DNA of 64,000 nt from Pseudomonas frederiksbergensis (GCF_001874645.1 NZ_CP017886.1:4888501-4952500), one strand, 5' to 3'; shown: positions 47,546 through 57,573, counted from the first letter of the stretch. Program-made: numbers and translations. Notes: generated from the sequence alone by a model not told the origin.

Positions 47546-48709
47546 TTAGCGGGTTTCGTTAAACAGTTCGCGACCGATCAGCATGCGACGGATCTCACTG
47601 GTGCCTGCGCCGATTTCGTACAGCTTGGCGTCACGCAGCAGACGACCTGCCGGGAACTCATTGATGTAGCCGTTGCCACCGAGAATCTGGATTGCGTCGA
47701 GGGCCATTTGTGTGGCGCGTTCGGCGCTGTAAAGGATCACGCCGGCAGCGTCCTTGCGGGTGGTTTCGCCTCGCTCGCAGGCCAGGGCCACCGCGTACAG
47801 GTAAGCGCGGCTGGCATTGAGTTGGGTGTACATGTCGGCGACCTTGCCCTGAATCAGCTGGAATTCGCCGATGCTTTGGCCAAATTGTTTGCGGTCGTGG
47901 ATATACGGAACGATGAGGTCCATGCAGGCTTGCATGATCCCGGTTGGCCCGCCGGAGAGCACCACGCGCTCGTAGTCGAGGCCACTCATCAGCACTTTCA
48001 CGCCACCGTTCAGTACGCCGAGGATGTTTTCTTCCGGAACTTCAACGTCGTCGAAAAACAGCTCACAGGTGTTCGAACCGCGCATGCCGAGCTTGTCGAA
48101 TTTGTTGCTGCGGCTGAAGCCTTTCGAGTCGCGTTCGACGATAAAGGCGGTGATGCCATGCGGGCCCTTTTCCAGGTCGGTTTTGGCATAGATCACATAA
48201 GTGTTGGCGTCCGGACCGTTGGTGATCCAGGTCTTGCTGCCATTGAGCACATAGTGGTCGCCACGTTTGTCGGCGCGCAGTTTCATCGAAACCACGTCGG
48301 ATCCGGCATTCGGTTCGCTCATGGCCAGTGCGCCGATGTATTCGCCGCTGATCAGCTTCGGCAGGTACTTGGCTTTCTGTTCGTGGGTGCCGTTGCGATT
48401 GATCTGGTTGACGCAGAGGTTGGAGTGGGCGCCATAGGAAAGGGCGACCGAGGCCGAGCCACGGCTGATTTCTTCCATCGCCACCACGTGCGCCAGATAG
48501 CCCAGACCGGCACCGCCGTATTCTTCCGGAACGGTAATCCCCAGCAACCCCATGTCGCCGAATTTACGCCATAGGTCAGCAGGGAACAGGTTATCGATAT
48601 CGATCTGTGCTGCGCGCGGGGCGATCTCTTTGCTGACAAAGGCGCGCACCTGGTCACGCAGCATGTCGATGGTTTCGCCGAGGGCAAAGTTCAGGGTCGG
48701 ATAGCTCAT
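47546..48709 (-). CDS. liuA: Isovaleryl-CoA dehydrogenase
   Basis: 387 residues. Acyl-CoA dehydrogenase family with [20 protein letters not shown], the flavin-contact region [20 protein letters not shown] and C-terminal [20 protein letters not shown]. It oxidises isovaleryl-CoA to 3-methylcrotonyl-CoA. It is the first gene of liuABCD and lies 70-130 bp downstream of two LiuR palindromes. Confidence 0.94.
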   Translation of the reverse strand: MSYPTLNFALGETIDMLRDQVRAFVSKEIAPRAAQIDIDNLFPADLWRKFGDMGLLGITVPEEYGGAGLGYLAHVVAMEEISRGSASVALSYGAHSNLCVNQINRNGTHEQKAKYLPKLISGEYIGALAMSEPNAGSDVVSMKLRADKRGDHYVLNGSKTWITNGPDANTYVIYAKTDLEKGPHGITAFIVERDSKGFSRSNKFDKLGMRGSNTCELFFDDVEVPEENILGVLNGGVKVLMSGLDYERVVLSGGPTGIMQACMDLIVPYIHDRKQFGQSIGEFQLIQGKVADMYTQLNASRAYLYAVALACERGETTRKDAAGVILYSAERATQMALDAIQILGGNGYINEFPAGRLLRDAKLYEIGAGTSEIRRMLIGRELFNETR

Positions 48710-48779
48710 GGGGGCACCTTCAAACTTGTTTTTATAAATGGAAAGTCGGCCTGCAAGTACGCCGAATCGACTGTCACCT

Positions 48780-48793
48780 TTACGTTAACGTAA
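48780..48793. promoter_or_regulatory. LiuR operator, copy 1
   Basis: Perfect palindrome TTACGTTAACGTAA, the MerR-type operator expected upstream of liuA. Confidence 0.7.
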
Positions 48794-48821
48794 GCCTGTG
48801 ACGAATGGCTGTCAATCACCC

Positions 48822-48837
48822 TTTACGTTAACGTCAA
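48822..48837. promoter_or_regulatory. LiuR operator, copy 2
   Basis: TTTACGTTAACGTCAA. Centre-to-centre distance to copy 1 is 43 bp, close to four helical turns; it lies nearer the divergent acyl-CoA ligase gene. Confidence 0.7.
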
Positions 48838-48959
48838 CTTGAGCGAGAGTAGGGGCAGTTTCGACGTTGAAAATCGAACCGTTTGCGTAGGAACAGGTAA
48901 GCCTGGCACCGGCAAAGGTTCAACCGTCTCACCCACTAAAAAAGACAATAGGGGTCGTC

Positions 48960-50654
48960 ATGGATCAACACAGTACTCACCCACAGCACAGCTATAGCCG
49001 TGGCTCGCAGGACCAAGCCTTGCTGGCGATGACCATCGGTCAGACGTTTGATAACACCGTCGCGAAGTACCCCCAGGGCGAAGCATTGGTGGTGCGTCAT
49101 CAGCAACTTCGCTACAGCTGGGCGCAATTGGCCGAAGCGGTCGATTTGCACGCCAGAGCGCTGCTGGCGTTGGGTTTGCAGACCGGTGACCGTCTTGGCA
49201 TCTGGGCGCCAAACTGTGCGCAGTGGTGCATCAGCCAGTTTGCCAGCGCAAAGATCGGAGCGATTCTGGTCAACATCAATCCGGCCTATCGCAGTTCCGA
49301 ACTTGAGTACGTGTTGAAGCAATCGGGCTGCCAATGGCTGGTGTGTGCCGGTTCGTTCAAGACTTCCGATTACCACGCCATGCTGCAAGGCCTGGCGCCG
49401 GAACTGGCCGAGCAATCCATTGGCCGTTTGCAATCTGAGCGCCTGCCGGATTTACGCGGTGTGATCAGCCTCGACGCGCAACCGCCATCAGGCTTTTTGC
49501 CATGGTCGCAACTGGCGGATCTTGGCGCCGGAGTGCCGGTCGAACAGCTTAAAGTGCGCCAAAACAGCCTGCATTTCGACCAGGCAGTGAACATTCAATA
49601 CACCTCGGGCACCACGGGTTTTCCCAAGGGCGCGACCCTCAGTCACTACAACATTCTCAACAATGGTTACATGGTCGGAGAAAGCCTCGGGCTGACCGCC
49701 AGTGATCGTCTGGTGATCCCGGTGCCGCTGTATCACTGCTTCGGCATGGTCATGGGTAATTTGGGTTGCGTCACCCATGGCAGCACCATGATTTACCCCA
49801 ACGATGCGTTCGACCCGTTGTTGACGTTGACCACTGTTGCGCATGAGAAAGCCACCGCGTTGTATGGTGTGCCGACCATGTTCATTTCGATGCTTGATCA
49901 ACCGCGTCGCGCTGAGTTCGACTTGTCGACGCTGCGTACCGGGATCATGGCCGGGGCAACGTGCCCGATTGAAGTCATGCGCCGGGTCATCAGCGAGATG
50001 CACATGAGCGAAGTGCAGATTGCCTACGGCATGACGGAAACCAGTCCGGTGTCGTTACAGACCGGTCCGTCAGACAACCTGGAGTTGCGCGTCACCACGG
50101 TCGGCCGCACCCAGCCGCAGCTGGAAAGCAAAATCATCGATGAGGCGGGCAATCTGGTGCCCCGTGGGACCCTCGGTGAATTGTGCACTCGCGGTTACAG
50201 TGTGATGCTCGGTTACTGGAACAACCCGCAAGGCACGGCCGAGGCAATCGATCAGGCCGGCTGGATGCACACCGGCGATCTGGCGACCATGAACGAAGAC
50301 GGCTACGTCTGCATTGCCGGACGTAACAAGGACATGATCATTCGCGGTGGAGAGAATATTTACCCGCGAGAACTGGAAGAGTTTTTCTTCACCCATCCGG
50401 CGGTAGCGGATGTGCAGATCATCGGCATTCCATGCGAGAAGTACGGTGAGGAGATCGTTGCCTGGATCAAGTTTCACCCGGGCCATAGCGTGAGTGAGCA
50501 GGAGCTGCAAGCCTGGAGCAAGGAACGCATTGCGCACTTCAAGACGCCGCGCTACTTCAAATTCGTCGAGGAATTTCCGATGACCGTGACCGGCAAGATC
50601 CAGAAGTTCCGGATGCGCGAGATCAGTATCGAGGAGTTGAAAGTAACCCGGTAG
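48960..50654 (+). CDS. AMP-forming acyl-CoA ligase
   Basis: 564 residues. ANL-superfamily motifs: P-loop [46 protein letters not shown] and the catalytic Lys in [10 protein letters not shown]. It activates a carboxylic acid to acyl-CoA via an adenylate. Being divergent from liuA across two LiuR palindromes, it probably activates isovalerate or a related branched acid; this is inference. A REP pair begins inside its TAG stop codon. Confidence 0.88.
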   Translation: MDQHSTHPQHSYSRGSQDQALLAMTIGQTFDNTVAKYPQGEALVVRHQQLRYSWAQLAEAVDLHARALLALGLQTGDRLGIWAPNCAQWCISQFASAKIGAILVNINPAYRSSELEYVLKQSGCQWLVCAGSFKTSDYHAMLQGLAPELAEQSIGRLQSERLPDLRGVISLDAQPPSGFLPWSQLADLGAGVPVEQLKVRQNSLHFDQAVNIQYTSGTTGFPKGATLSHYNILNNGYMVGESLGLTASDRLVIPVPLYHCFGMVMGNLGCVTHGSTMIYPNDAFDPLLTLTTVAHEKATALYGVPTMFISMLDQPRRAEFDLSTLRTGIMAGATCPIEVMRRVISEMHMSEVQIAYGMTETSPVSLQTGPSDNLELRVTTVGRTQPQLESKIIDEAGNLVPRGTLGELCTRGYSVMLGYWNNPQGTAEAIDQAGWMHTGDLATMNEDGYVCIAGRNKDMIIRGGENIYPRELEEFFFTHPAVADVQIIGIPCEKYGEEIVAWIKFHPGHSVSEQELQAWSKERIAHFKTPRYFKFVEEFPMTVTGKIQKFRMREISIEELKVTR

Positions 50655-50750
50655 GAGCTGCCGAAGGTTCGGGCCGCGTTCGGACGATCTTTGCCGCTTT
50701 ATCGCCGTGGGGATGAAGATCAAAAGATCGCAGGCTGCGCCAGCTCCTAC
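50652..50750. repeat. REP pair overlapping the ligase stop codon
   Basis: GTAGGAGCTGCCGAAGG on the left and GCGCCAGCTCCTAC on the right, with GATCAAAAGATCGCAGGCTG inside. The left arm supplies the TAG stop of the ligase gene. Confidence 0.85.
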
Positions 50751-50784
50751 GAAGGTCAGCGATCTTTTACGGAATCGCAGAAAG

Positions 50785-51160
50785 CACAAAGGGGAGCCGA
50801 AGCTCCCCTTTAATGTGTCGTTGCCTGCTCTTTTTTTATTATTAAGGGGCGGTCTGTTGTTGTTTTTGGCAACCGTGACCCTTTACAGCTGTTTTGGGCG
50901 ACCCCCATCCGGGGTCAAGAGCAAACGTATTTTTTTGAGCGCTGATCTGCCTTTTCGTCAAGCGATCCAACCAGTTCGGGAGCTACCTGAAGGTAGTTTT
51001 ATTGTTCTCTGCCCGGTTGCGGGTTACTGCAAGCAGCACCCTGAAAAGCATACCTTCTCCAAAAAAATCTGTTAGCTGCGTCTCTGCCGTGTTGTTTTTG
51101 TTATGTCAGAGTCGTTACGTCTTATTTTTATTAGGTTTGCTGCTTTTTATTCTTGTTATG
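50785..51160 (-). ncRNA. crcY: CrcY-type Hfq/Crc-titrating small RNA
   Basis: No ORF fits this AT-rich stretch. On the minus strand it has a sigma-54 promoter at its 5' side, a terminator AAAGGGGAGC-TTCG-GCTCCCCTTT at its 3' side, and six A-rich motifs of the AAYAAYAA kind: at 51143-51157, 51121-51132, 51090-51102, 50997-51007, 50856-50867 and 50831-50843. The length (about 375 nt) and the position beside the HMG-CoA lyase gene agree with CrcY of P. putida. CrcY titrates Hfq/Crc and so relieves carbon catabolite repression. The 5' end is estimated from the promoter. Confidence 0.82.
50787..50813. terminator. Hairpin terminator of crcY (bidirectional)
   Basis: AAAGGGGAGC-CGAA-GCTCCCCTTT. It serves crcY on the minus strand and may also stop ligase read-through on the plus strand. 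Confidence 0.8.
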
Positions 51161-51170
51161 CCATAGAGAT

Positions 51171-51187
51171 AGCAGGAGCCATGCCAA
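51171..51187 (-). promoter_or_regulatory. Sigma-54 promoter of crcY
   Basis: Minus strand TTGGCATGGCTCCTGCT. The GG of the -24 and the GC of the -12 are 12 bp apart, as required. CrcZ-family RNAs are known to use RpoN with CbrB. Confidence 0.8.
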
Positions 51188-51267
51188 CTTTATAAAATAC
51201 TTTAAAATCAATCACTTAGAATTTTGTGGGATATTTCATTCATAAAAATTCGGTCAGATTGTTTCCG

Positions 51268-51297
51268 TGTTACTCGTTTTGTTGAGGGGCGGTAACA
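51268..51297. promoter_or_regulatory. Probable CbrB upstream activating site
   Basis: TGTTAC and GTAACA half sites separated by 18 bp, about 85-110 bp upstream of the sigma-54 promoter. This is the half-site pair described for CbrB at crc RNA promoters. Confidence 0.6.
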
Positions 51298-51307
51298 CCC
51301 CGACACA

Positions 51308-52207
51308 TCACTTCGCGCTACGAGCCTTCGCTACGCGTGAACCGGTGGGGCGACCCAGCACAGTGCAGATCTGCTGGCCAGCCAGAATCAGTTTCTCCAT
51401 GTCGACACCGGTCTCGATGCCCAGGCCGTTGAGCAGGTACAGCACGTCTTCGGTGGCAACGTTACCGCTGGCGCCCCTGGCGTACGGGCAGCCGCCGAGG
51501 CCGGCGATGGAACTGTCGAACACTGCGATCCCTTCCAGCAGGCTGGCGTAGATGTTGGCCATGGCCTGACCGTAGGTGTCGTGGAAATGCCCGGCCAGCT
51601 TGTCCCGTGGTACGTCGGCTGAAACCACGTCGAACATCTTGCGTGTTGCGCCCGCGGTGCCGGTGCCGATGGTGTCACCGAGGGAGACTTCGTAGCAGCC
51701 CATGGCGTACAACTCGCGTGCGACCCACGCGACTTGCTCAGGCGCCACGTCACCCTCGTAAGGACAGCCGAGCACGCAGGACACGTAACCGCGCACGCTG
51801 ACGCCGTGTTGTCTGGCGGCGTCCATGATCGGCACGAAACGCTCCAGGCTTTCGCTGATCGAGCAATTGATGTTGCGTTGCGAGAAGGCTTCGGACGCGG
51901 CCGCAAACACCGCGACCTCTTTGACCCCGGCAGCGATCGCGTCTTCGAACCCGCGCAGGTTCGGCGCCAGTGCGCCATAGGTCACCCCGGGCTTGCGCTG
52001 GATCTGCGCGAAAACTTCGGCTGAGCCGGCCATTTGCGGTACCCATTTGGGCGACACGAAACTGCCGACTTCTATATAGCCAAGGCCGGCGGCGCTGAGT
52101 GCGTCGACCAACTGCACCTTGTCCGCGACGCTGATGGGTTGGGCTTCGTTCTGCAGACCATCGCGTGGGCCGACTTCGATCAGGCGTACGTGGGCGGGGA
52201 GGGACAT
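51308..52207 (-). CDS. liuE: Hydroxymethylglutaryl-CoA lyase
   Basis: 299 residues. The TIM-barrel starts with VRLIEVGPRDGLQNE, the family's metal- and substrate-binding signature, has the catalytic VSCVLGCPYEGDV and ends with GLGGCPYARGASGNVATED. It splits HMG-CoA into acetoacetate and acetyl-CoA, the last step of leucine degradation. It follows liuR on the same strand and is separated from liuABCD by the ligase and crcY. Confidence 0.94.
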   Translation of the reverse strand: MSLPAHVRLIEVGPRDGLQNEAQPISVADKVQLVDALSAAGLGYIEVGSFVSPKWVPQMAGSAEVFAQIQRKPGVTYGALAPNLRGFEDAIAAGVKEVAVFAAASEAFSQRNINCSISESLERFVPIMDAARQHGVSVRGYVSCVLGCPYEGDVAPEQVAWVARELYAMGCYEVSLGDTIGTGTAGATRKMFDVVSADVPRDKLAGHFHDTYGQAMANIYASLLEGIAVFDSSIAGLGGCPYARGASGNVATEDVLYLLNGLGIETGVDMEKLILAGQQICTVLGRPTGSRVAKARSAK

Positions 52208-52274
52208 AGCAAAGGACCTGTTGTGATTGTTTGAATGTTCAGAGAACCTTGTGGGAGCGGGCTGCGTATACCTG

Positions 52275-52673
52275 CTAAACAGCCTGCTGGCTCTTGATCG
52301 TCTGTTCCAGCGCCTGGACGCAGCGCTCTTCAGCGGTATCGAGTTCCAGCTTCATCTGTTCGATATCCAGCAGTTGCTGCTCAAGCTGTTCACGGCGTTC
52401 GGTGATTTTTGCCAGCATGCTGTGCAGCTGTTTCTGATTGCCGCTGGTGGGGTCGTAGAGCTCGATCAATTCGCGGCATTCGGCCAGGGAAAAGCCGATT
52501 CGCTTGCCGCGCAGGATCAGCTTCAGGCTGACCTTGTCACGTGGCGAGTAGATACGTTCCTGGCCGCGACGCTCAGGGCTGAGCAGGCCTTGCTCTTCGT
52601 AAAAGCGAATGGCGCGGGTGGTGATGTCGAGTTCGCGGGCGAGGTCGGAGATGCTGTAGGTCTGGCTGCTCAT
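52275..52673 (-). CDS. liuR: MerR-family regulator of leucine/isovalerate catabolism
   Basis: 132 residues. The MerR winged helix YSISDLARELDITTRAIRFY is followed by YEEQGLLSPERRGQERIYS and a dimer-forming coiled coil (LHSMLAKITERREQLEQQL). No metal-binding cysteines are present, as for the LiuR branch. It lies 67 bp upstream of liuE and has its own palindromic operator at 52717. Confidence 0.9.
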   Translation of the reverse strand: MSSQTYSISDLARELDITTRAIRFYEEQGLLSPERRGQERIYSPRDKVSLKLILRGKRIGFSLAECRELIELYDPTSGNQKQLHSMLAKITERREQLEQQLLDIEQMKLELDTAEERCVQALEQTIKSQQAV

Positions 52674-52716
52674 GGGCGCGCTCGAAAGAAGGTCATGGCG
52701 CTAAGCTAATTCCAGG

Positions 52717-52732
52717 TTGACGTAAACGTCAA
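52717..52732. promoter_or_regulatory. LiuR operator at the liuR promoter
   Basis: TTGACGTAAACGTCAA, a palindrome that also contains the -35 TTGACG of the liuR promoter on the minus strand. It indicates autoregulation. Confidence 0.7.
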
Positions 52733-52741
52733 GGGAGAAAA

Positions 52742-52800
52742 GATCGCAGGCTGCAGCTTTACGGTGTAGGAGCTGGCGCAGCCTGCGATCTTTTGATCTT
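52742..52800. repeat. REP pair between liuR and the LysR gene
   Basis: GATCGCAGGCTGCAG and GGAGCTGGCGCAGCCTGCGATC arms, ending in TTTTGATCTT 2 bp from the LysR stop codon. Confidence 0.8.
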
Positions 52801-52802
52801 CC

Positions 52803-53738
52803 TCAAACCAACTGCTTGTCGAGTTTCTTCTCATGCGCCGTCACCTGCTGGCTCAACTCGATCATTTGCTCGCGCATCCAGCGGTTGGCCGGGTCCTGGT
52901 CGGTGCTTTCGTGCCAGTAAAGGTGGGTTTCCACCGGCGGCACATCATTGACCGGCAGGTTAAAGGCGTGCAGGTCATGACGTCGGGCGAAACGTTCCGG
53001 CACGGTCATCACCATGTCGGTCTGTTGCAACACCTGAGAGGCCATCAGATAGTGTTGCGAACGCAGGGCGATCTTGCGCTGGATGCCCATTTTGCCCAAC
53101 GCCAGGTCGACATGGCCGAGGCCGCTACGACGGCTGGAAATGTGGATGTGGGTCAATGACAGGTAATCGTCGAGGGTGAACTTTTCCTTGCTCGCCATCG
53201 GATGGCCCTTGCGCATGGCACACACATAGCGGTCTTCCATCAACTTGACGTGGCGCACTTGCGGGTCGGTGTTGAGCGGTGCATCGACGGCAAAGTCCAG
53301 GCGACCAGCGGCGAGTTCCTTGGTGGTCTCGCGGCGTTTGGACAGAAAGCTCTCGATGATCACCGTTGGCGCCAGACGCCGCAAGCGCTGGAACAGCGGC
53401 GGCAGGATCACTGCTTCGGTGAGGTCGGTCATGCTGATGCGATACGTCTTGACCGCCTGCAGCGGGTTGAAAATCCGGCTTTCCTGCACCGATACCCGCA
53501 GTAACGACAAGGCGTTACGTACCGGGCCGATGATGTTTTGCGCCATGGGCGTGGGCACCATGCCCTGGGCGGTACGCACGAACAACGGATCGTTGAAGGT
53601 CTCGCGCAGGCGGGCCAGAGCGTTCGACACCGCCGGCTGGGTAATGCCGACAATCTGCCCGGCACGGGTCAGGTTGGCTTCGGTGTAGATCGCGTCAAAG
53701 ACGATGAAAAGGTTGAGGTCGACCTTGCTTAGATTCAT
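52803..53738 (-). CDS. LysR-family regulator
   Basis: 311 residues from MNLSKVDLNLFIVFDAIYTE (a GTG three codons earlier is possible). The winged helix contains AGQIVGITQPAVSNALARLR and the domain order is standard. It belongs to the NodD/LinR-type group with the DLNLFIVFDAI start. It is divergent from the acyl-CoA dehydrogenase at 53925, its likely target. Confidence 0.85.
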   Translation of the reverse strand: MNLSKVDLNLFIVFDAIYTEANLTRAGQIVGITQPAVSNALARLRETFNDPLFVRTAQGMVPTPMAQNIIGPVRNALSLLRVSVQESRIFNPLQAVKTYRISMTDLTEAVILPPLFQRLRRLAPTVIIESFLSKRRETTKELAAGRLDFAVDAPLNTDPQVRHVKLMEDRYVCAMRKGHPMASKEKFTLDDYLSLTHIHISSRRSGLGHVDLALGKMGIQRKIALRSQHYLMASQVLQQTDMVMTVPERFARRHDLHAFNLPVNDVPPVETHLYWHESTDQDPANRWMREQMIELSQQVTAHEKKLDKQLV

Positions 53739-53924
53739 TGCGCGCACTCTTATTGGTGGGGCCGGTTATCGAGGCGGTGGGGCCTTGGCGATCTGCCGAT
53801 CATATATCGGTGATGAATGTTAATACACGCCGAGAATAGGCTAGGTAAATTATCAACGCTGATCTAGCATCGATTCATGACCTCAACAACGTCTTCAACA
53901 CCTCGTCAAAAAAGGTAGCTGCCC

Positions 53925-55154
53925 ATGGATTTCGCCTATTCCCCCAAGGTCCAGGAACTGCGTGAACGCGTGACTGCGTTCATGGATGCCTACGTTTATC
54001 CAGCCGAAGCGGTGTTTGAACGCCAGGTCGCCGAAGGCGATCGCTGGCAGCCGACCGCAATCATGGAGGCGCTGAAAAACAAGGCCAAGGATGAAGGCTT
54101 GTGGAACCTGTTTTTGCCGGAATCCGAACTGGGCGCCGGCCTGACCAACCTGGAATACGCGCCATTGGCTGAAATCATGGGCCGCTCCTTGCTCGGGCCT
54201 GAGCCGTTCAACTGCTCGGCGCCGGACACCGGCAACATGGAAGTGCTGGTGCGCTACGCCAACGAAGAGCAAAAGCAACGTTGGCTGGAACCACTGCTGC
54301 GTGGCGAGATCCGTTCGGCGTTCGCCATGACCGAGCCGGACGTAGCGTCCTCCGACGCCACCAACATGGCCGCTCGTGCGATGCGTGATGGCGACGAGTG
54401 GGTGATCAACGGCAAGAAGTGGTGGACCTCCGGCGCATGCGATCCACGCTGCAAAATCCTGATTTTCATGGGCCTGAGCAATCCCGACGCACCGCGCCAC
54501 CAGCAGCACTCGATGATTCTGGTACCGGTGGATGCTCCCGGGGTGAAGATTGTTCGTCCGCTGCCGGTGTTTGGTTACGACGACGCGCCTCACGGTCACG
54601 CCGAAGTGCTGTTCGAAAACGTCCGCGTACCTTATGAAAACGTTCTGCTGGGTGAGGGCCGTGGCTTCGAGATTGCCCAGGGACGCCTTGGCCCAGGCCG
54701 GATTCACCACTGCATGCGCTCGATCGGCATGGCGGAGCGCGCACTGGAATTGATGTGCAAACGTTCGATCAACCGCACCGCATTCGGTAAACCGCTGGCG
54801 CGGTTAGGCGGCAATATCGACAAGATCGCCGACTCGCGGATGGAAATCGACATGGCGCGGCTGCTGACCCTCAAAGCGGCCTACATGATGGACACCGTGG
54901 GCAACAAAGTGGCGAAAAGCGAAATCGCCCAGATTAAGGTGGTGGCGCCGAACGTGGCTTTGAAGGTGATCGACCGGGCGATTCAGATCCACGGTGGCGC
55001 GGGCGTTTCCAACGATTTCCCGCTGGCTTACATGTACGCCATGCAACGGACGCTGCGTCTGGCCGATGGCCCGGACGAAGTGCATCGTGCGGCGATCGGC
55101 AAGTTTGAAATCGGCAAATACGTACCGAAAGAAATGCTGCGCAGCGGGCACTAA
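53925..55154 (+). CDS. Acyl-CoA dehydrogenase
   Basis: 409 residues. The family text includes [20 protein letters not shown], the flavin-site region [20 protein letters not shown] and C-terminal [19 protein letters not shown]. The WNLF and DxASSDATN features place it with the ACAD10/11-like bacterial dehydrogenases of unknown substrate. It stands alone, divergent from a LysR gene, and ends with a hairpin at 55170-55203. Confidence 0.88.
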   Translation: MDFAYSPKVQELRERVTAFMDAYVYPAEAVFERQVAEGDRWQPTAIMEALKNKAKDEGLWNLFLPESELGAGLTNLEYAPLAEIMGRSLLGPEPFNCSAPDTGNMEVLVRYANEEQKQRWLEPLLRGEIRSAFAMTEPDVASSDATNMAARAMRDGDEWVINGKKWWTSGACDPRCKILIFMGLSNPDAPRHQQHSMILVPVDAPGVKIVRPLPVFGYDDAPHGHAEVLFENVRVPYENVLLGEGRGFEIAQGRLGPGRIHHCMRSIGMAERALELMCKRSINRTAFGKPLARLGGNIDKIADSRMEIDMARLLTLKAAYMMDTVGNKVAKSEIAQIKVVAPNVALKVIDRAIQIHGGAGVSNDFPLAYMYAMQRTLRLADGPDEVHRAAIGKFEIGKYVPKEMLRSGH

Positions 55155-55169
55155 ATCCCGGCGCTGTAC

Positions 55170-55203
55170 TTCACCCGCAAACGCAGTACTGCGTTTGTGG
55201 GTG
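55170..55203. terminator. Hairpin after the acyl-CoA dehydrogenase gene
   Basis: TCACCCGCAAACGCAGTA pairs with the following TACTGCGTTTGTGGGTGA (one mismatch). Confidence 0.6.
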
Positions 55204-55223
55204 AGTGCATTTGCAACCATTCC

Positions 55224-56201
55224 TCACATCGGTAGCGCTTTCACCTCGCGGCCAAACCGCTCCCGATACACCGACGGCGGCAGCCCGACCACGCTGCGAA
55301 ACGCCACCCGGAAACTCTCCACCGAACGGTAACCACACTGCTGTGCGATGGACTCAGTATTGTGGGCGCTGCTTTCCAGCAATTCCCGGGCGCGTGCCAG
55401 CCGTTGTTGTTGCAGCCAGGATTTGGGCGAGGCACCGGTGGCTTCGCTGAAACGGCGTAAAAAAGTTCGCTCGCTCATGGCCGCCTGGCTCGCCAGTTCG
55501 CGTACGCCCAGTGGTTCATGCAGGCGTTCGCGGGCCCACTGCATGACGCGCGACAGATCGTTGCGTGGTGTGCGGCTGACGGGGGCGGGAATGAACTGCG
55601 CCTGGCCGCCGGTACGTTGCGGTGACATCACCAGTCGGCGAGCCACCGAGTTGGCAACGTGGGTACCCAAATCGCGCGCCACCAAATGCAGGCACGCATC
55701 AATGCCAGCGGCGCTGCCGGCGGACGTGATCAACTGGCCCGCATCGACATACAGTACGTCGGGGTCGACCAGAATGTTCGGGAAGCGCTCGGCCAGCTCC
55801 TCGGTATAGCGCCAGTGAGTCGTCGCGCTCAGCCCGTCGAGCAATCCGGTGGCTGCGAGCACGAACACCCCGGAACAGATCGACAGCAGCCGCGCACCTC
55901 GGGCATGCGCCTGGCGCAGAGCGATAAGCAGCGCTTCGGGCACCCGTTCAGTGCGGCTGCGCCAACCGGGGATGATGATGGTCCGCGCGGTTTCCAGCAG
56001 TTCCATGCCGCCGTCCGCCAATACCTGAATGCCACCCATGGCGCGCATCGGTCCCTGATCGACGCCGACGATCCGGTGTTCGTACCAGGGGAAATCGAAC
56101 TCCGGCCGCGCCAGGCCGAAGATTTCCACGGCAATCCCGAACTCGAAGGTACAGAGACCGTCGTAGGCCAGTATCGCGACTAATCCGGGTTCGGCGTGCA
56201 T
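55224..56201 (-). CDS. GlxA-family regulator (DJ-1/PfpI domain plus AraC HTH)
   Basis: 325 residues from MHAEPGLVAILAYDGLCTFE; the longer frame crosses the divergent promoter region and is rejected. The DJ-1-like domain (5-180) holds LLSICSGVFVLAATGLLDG with the elbow Cys. The AraC domain (220-320) ends with QQCGYRSVESFRVAFRSVVG. The neighbouring rhodanese gene is divergent and is a likely target, as for FtrA-type pairs. Confidence 0.88.
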   Translation of the reverse strand: MHAEPGLVAILAYDGLCTFEFGIAVEIFGLARPEFDFPWYEHRIVGVDQGPMRAMGGIQVLADGGMELLETARTIIIPGWRSRTERVPEALLIALRQAHARGARLLSICSGVFVLAATGLLDGLSATTHWRYTEELAERFPNILVDPDVLYVDAGQLITSAGSAAGIDACLHLVARDLGTHVANSVARRLVMSPQRTGGQAQFIPAPVSRTPRNDLSRVMQWARERLHEPLGVRELASQAAMSERTFLRRFSEATGASPKSWLQQQRLARARELLESSAHNTESIAQQCGYRSVESFRVAFRSVVGLPPSVYRERFGREVKALPM

Positions 56202-56301
56202 TTGGCGGAAAATTCCCAGTGAGTGTCTTGTGCGCCACTGTAGCGGTATCACCGAGTTGGATACAGTCCCCTCACGCCCACACATGCTTTGGAGAACACC
56301 C

Positions 56302-56736
56302 ATGACCAGTCTGGTTCGCGAAATTCCTGCCGCCCCATCCGCTGTTGCCCTGATGCACTTTCGCAACCGGCTGACCTTTGAAACCGACTGTTTCGACGTT
56401 TTTGGCAGCCAGCAGGCCGGTAACGTGGACTTTGTTCTGGTGGATGTGCGCGGTCCGCTGGCTTATGAGCGCGGTCATGTGCCGGGTGCGATCAACATTC
56501 CTCAGCGCTTGATCAGCACTGAGGTACTGGCGGCTTATCCGAAAACCACGCTGTTCGTGGTGTATTGCGCCGGGCCACACTGCAACGGCGCGAACAAGGC
56601 TGCGGTGAAGCTCGCGGCGCTGGATTACCCGGTCAAGGAAATGATCGGCGGAGTGACGGGGTGGCTGGATGAAGGCTTTGAATTGAGCCACGCAGTTGAA
56701 CGGCCTGCCAGTGTTGCGATTGGCTGCGAGTGCTGA
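56302..56736 (+). CDS. Rhodanese-domain protein
   Basis: 144 residues from MTSLVREIPAAPSAVALMHF with TTGGAGA upstream. One rhodanese domain with VDVRGPLAYERGHVPGAINI and the active-site Cys in VVYCAGPHCNGANKAA. The loop CAGPHC carries a second Cys, unlike thiosulfate sulfurtransferases with CxxGxR. A sulfur-transfer or detoxification role is likely. No export signal. Confidence 0.85.
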   Translation: MTSLVREIPAAPSAVALMHFRNRLTFETDCFDVFGSQQAGNVDFVLVDVRGPLAYERGHVPGAINIPQRLISTEVLAAYPKTTLFVVYCAGPHCNGANKAAVKLAALDYPVKEMIGGVTGWLDEGFELSHAVERPASVAIGCEC

Positions 56737-56778
56737 GCTTTCGATGCTGACCAACTGAATGGCAGGCGTGACGAGCTC

Positions 56779-56913
56779 CCGTAGCAGCTGGCGAAGCCTG
56801 CGTTCGGCTGCGGAGCAGTCGTAAAATCGGGCTCTACGGTCATTCAGGAAAACCGTGGAGTCATTATTTACGAGTGCTACGCCCTCGAACGCAGGCTTCG
56901 CCAGCTGCTACGG
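56779..56913. repeat. Long REP pair between rhodanese and amidotransferase genes
   Basis: CGTAGCAGCTGGCGAAGCCT with GCGTTCG and its exact reverse complement end the element; about 80 bp of unique sequence lies between them. Another REP subtype, as judged by the AGCAGCTGGCGAAG core. Confidence 0.8.
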
Positions 56914-56919
56914 GGTGTG

Positions 56920-57573
56920 TCAAACCTTGGACGCGGCGGCGTGCCACTCATCGAGCGTCGCCTGCAACCAGTCGAACACCTGGCGGTAAGCGGCGCTGTC
57001 GTCCTGATTCCGGGGCAGGGGCGACTCTTCGCCGAAGTGGGCGTTGAGTAGCGCGACCGACTCGGCGTTCCATTCCGGATGAAACTGCATTCCCACGCGG
57101 GTTGAGCCGACTGCGTACATCTGCTGCTCACACTGGGCGCTGCTGGCCAGCAACCGTGCGTCTGGCGGCAGATCAATCGCATCCTCATGCCATTCCAGCA
57201 CGTTCAATGCGCGCCCATCGGCGAACGTAACCGTGGTCCAGCCGGTTTCGGTCTGGGCCATCCGCCGCACGTTCCCACCCAGGCTCAGGGCCAGCAACTG
57301 CGCACCCAGGCAAATCGCGAACACCGGCGCGCCTTGAGCCAGGCTGGCGGTCAGCCATCGACGTTCTTCTGCCAGCCACTGCGGACCTGCATTGGCCTCG
57401 TAAGGTCCGCCCAGAATGATTACCGGCGCAGCGCCTGCGGGTGGAAGCTGACCAAGGTCAGCGCGAAACACCTTCAGCGTCAGCCCCCGGGGTTCCGCCC
57501 AATCGTCAATCGCGCCCGGGCCTTCGGCAGGGTGGTGCTGGATCAGGTTCAACGAAGTCGAATGCGTGGGCAT
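56920..57573 (-). CDS. Class I glutamine amidotransferase-like protein
   Basis: 217 residues. The catalytic Cys lies in FAICLGAQLLALSLGG and the His and Glu in GMQFHPEWNAES, so the triad is complete. It resembles GMP-synthase-type stand-alone GATases (YfeJ and GuaA-like). The acceptor is unknown. No signal peptide. Confidence 0.87.
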   Translation of the reverse strand: MPTHSTSLNLIQHHPAEGPGAIDDWAEPRGLTLKVFRADLGQLPPAGAAPVIILGGPYEANAGPQWLAEERRWLTASLAQGAPVFAICLGAQLLALSLGGNVRRMAQTETGWTTVTFADGRALNVLEWHEDAIDLPPDARLLASSAQCEQQMYAVGSTRVGMQFHPEWNAESVALLNAHFGEESPLPRNQDDSAAYRQVFDWLQATLDEWHAAASKV

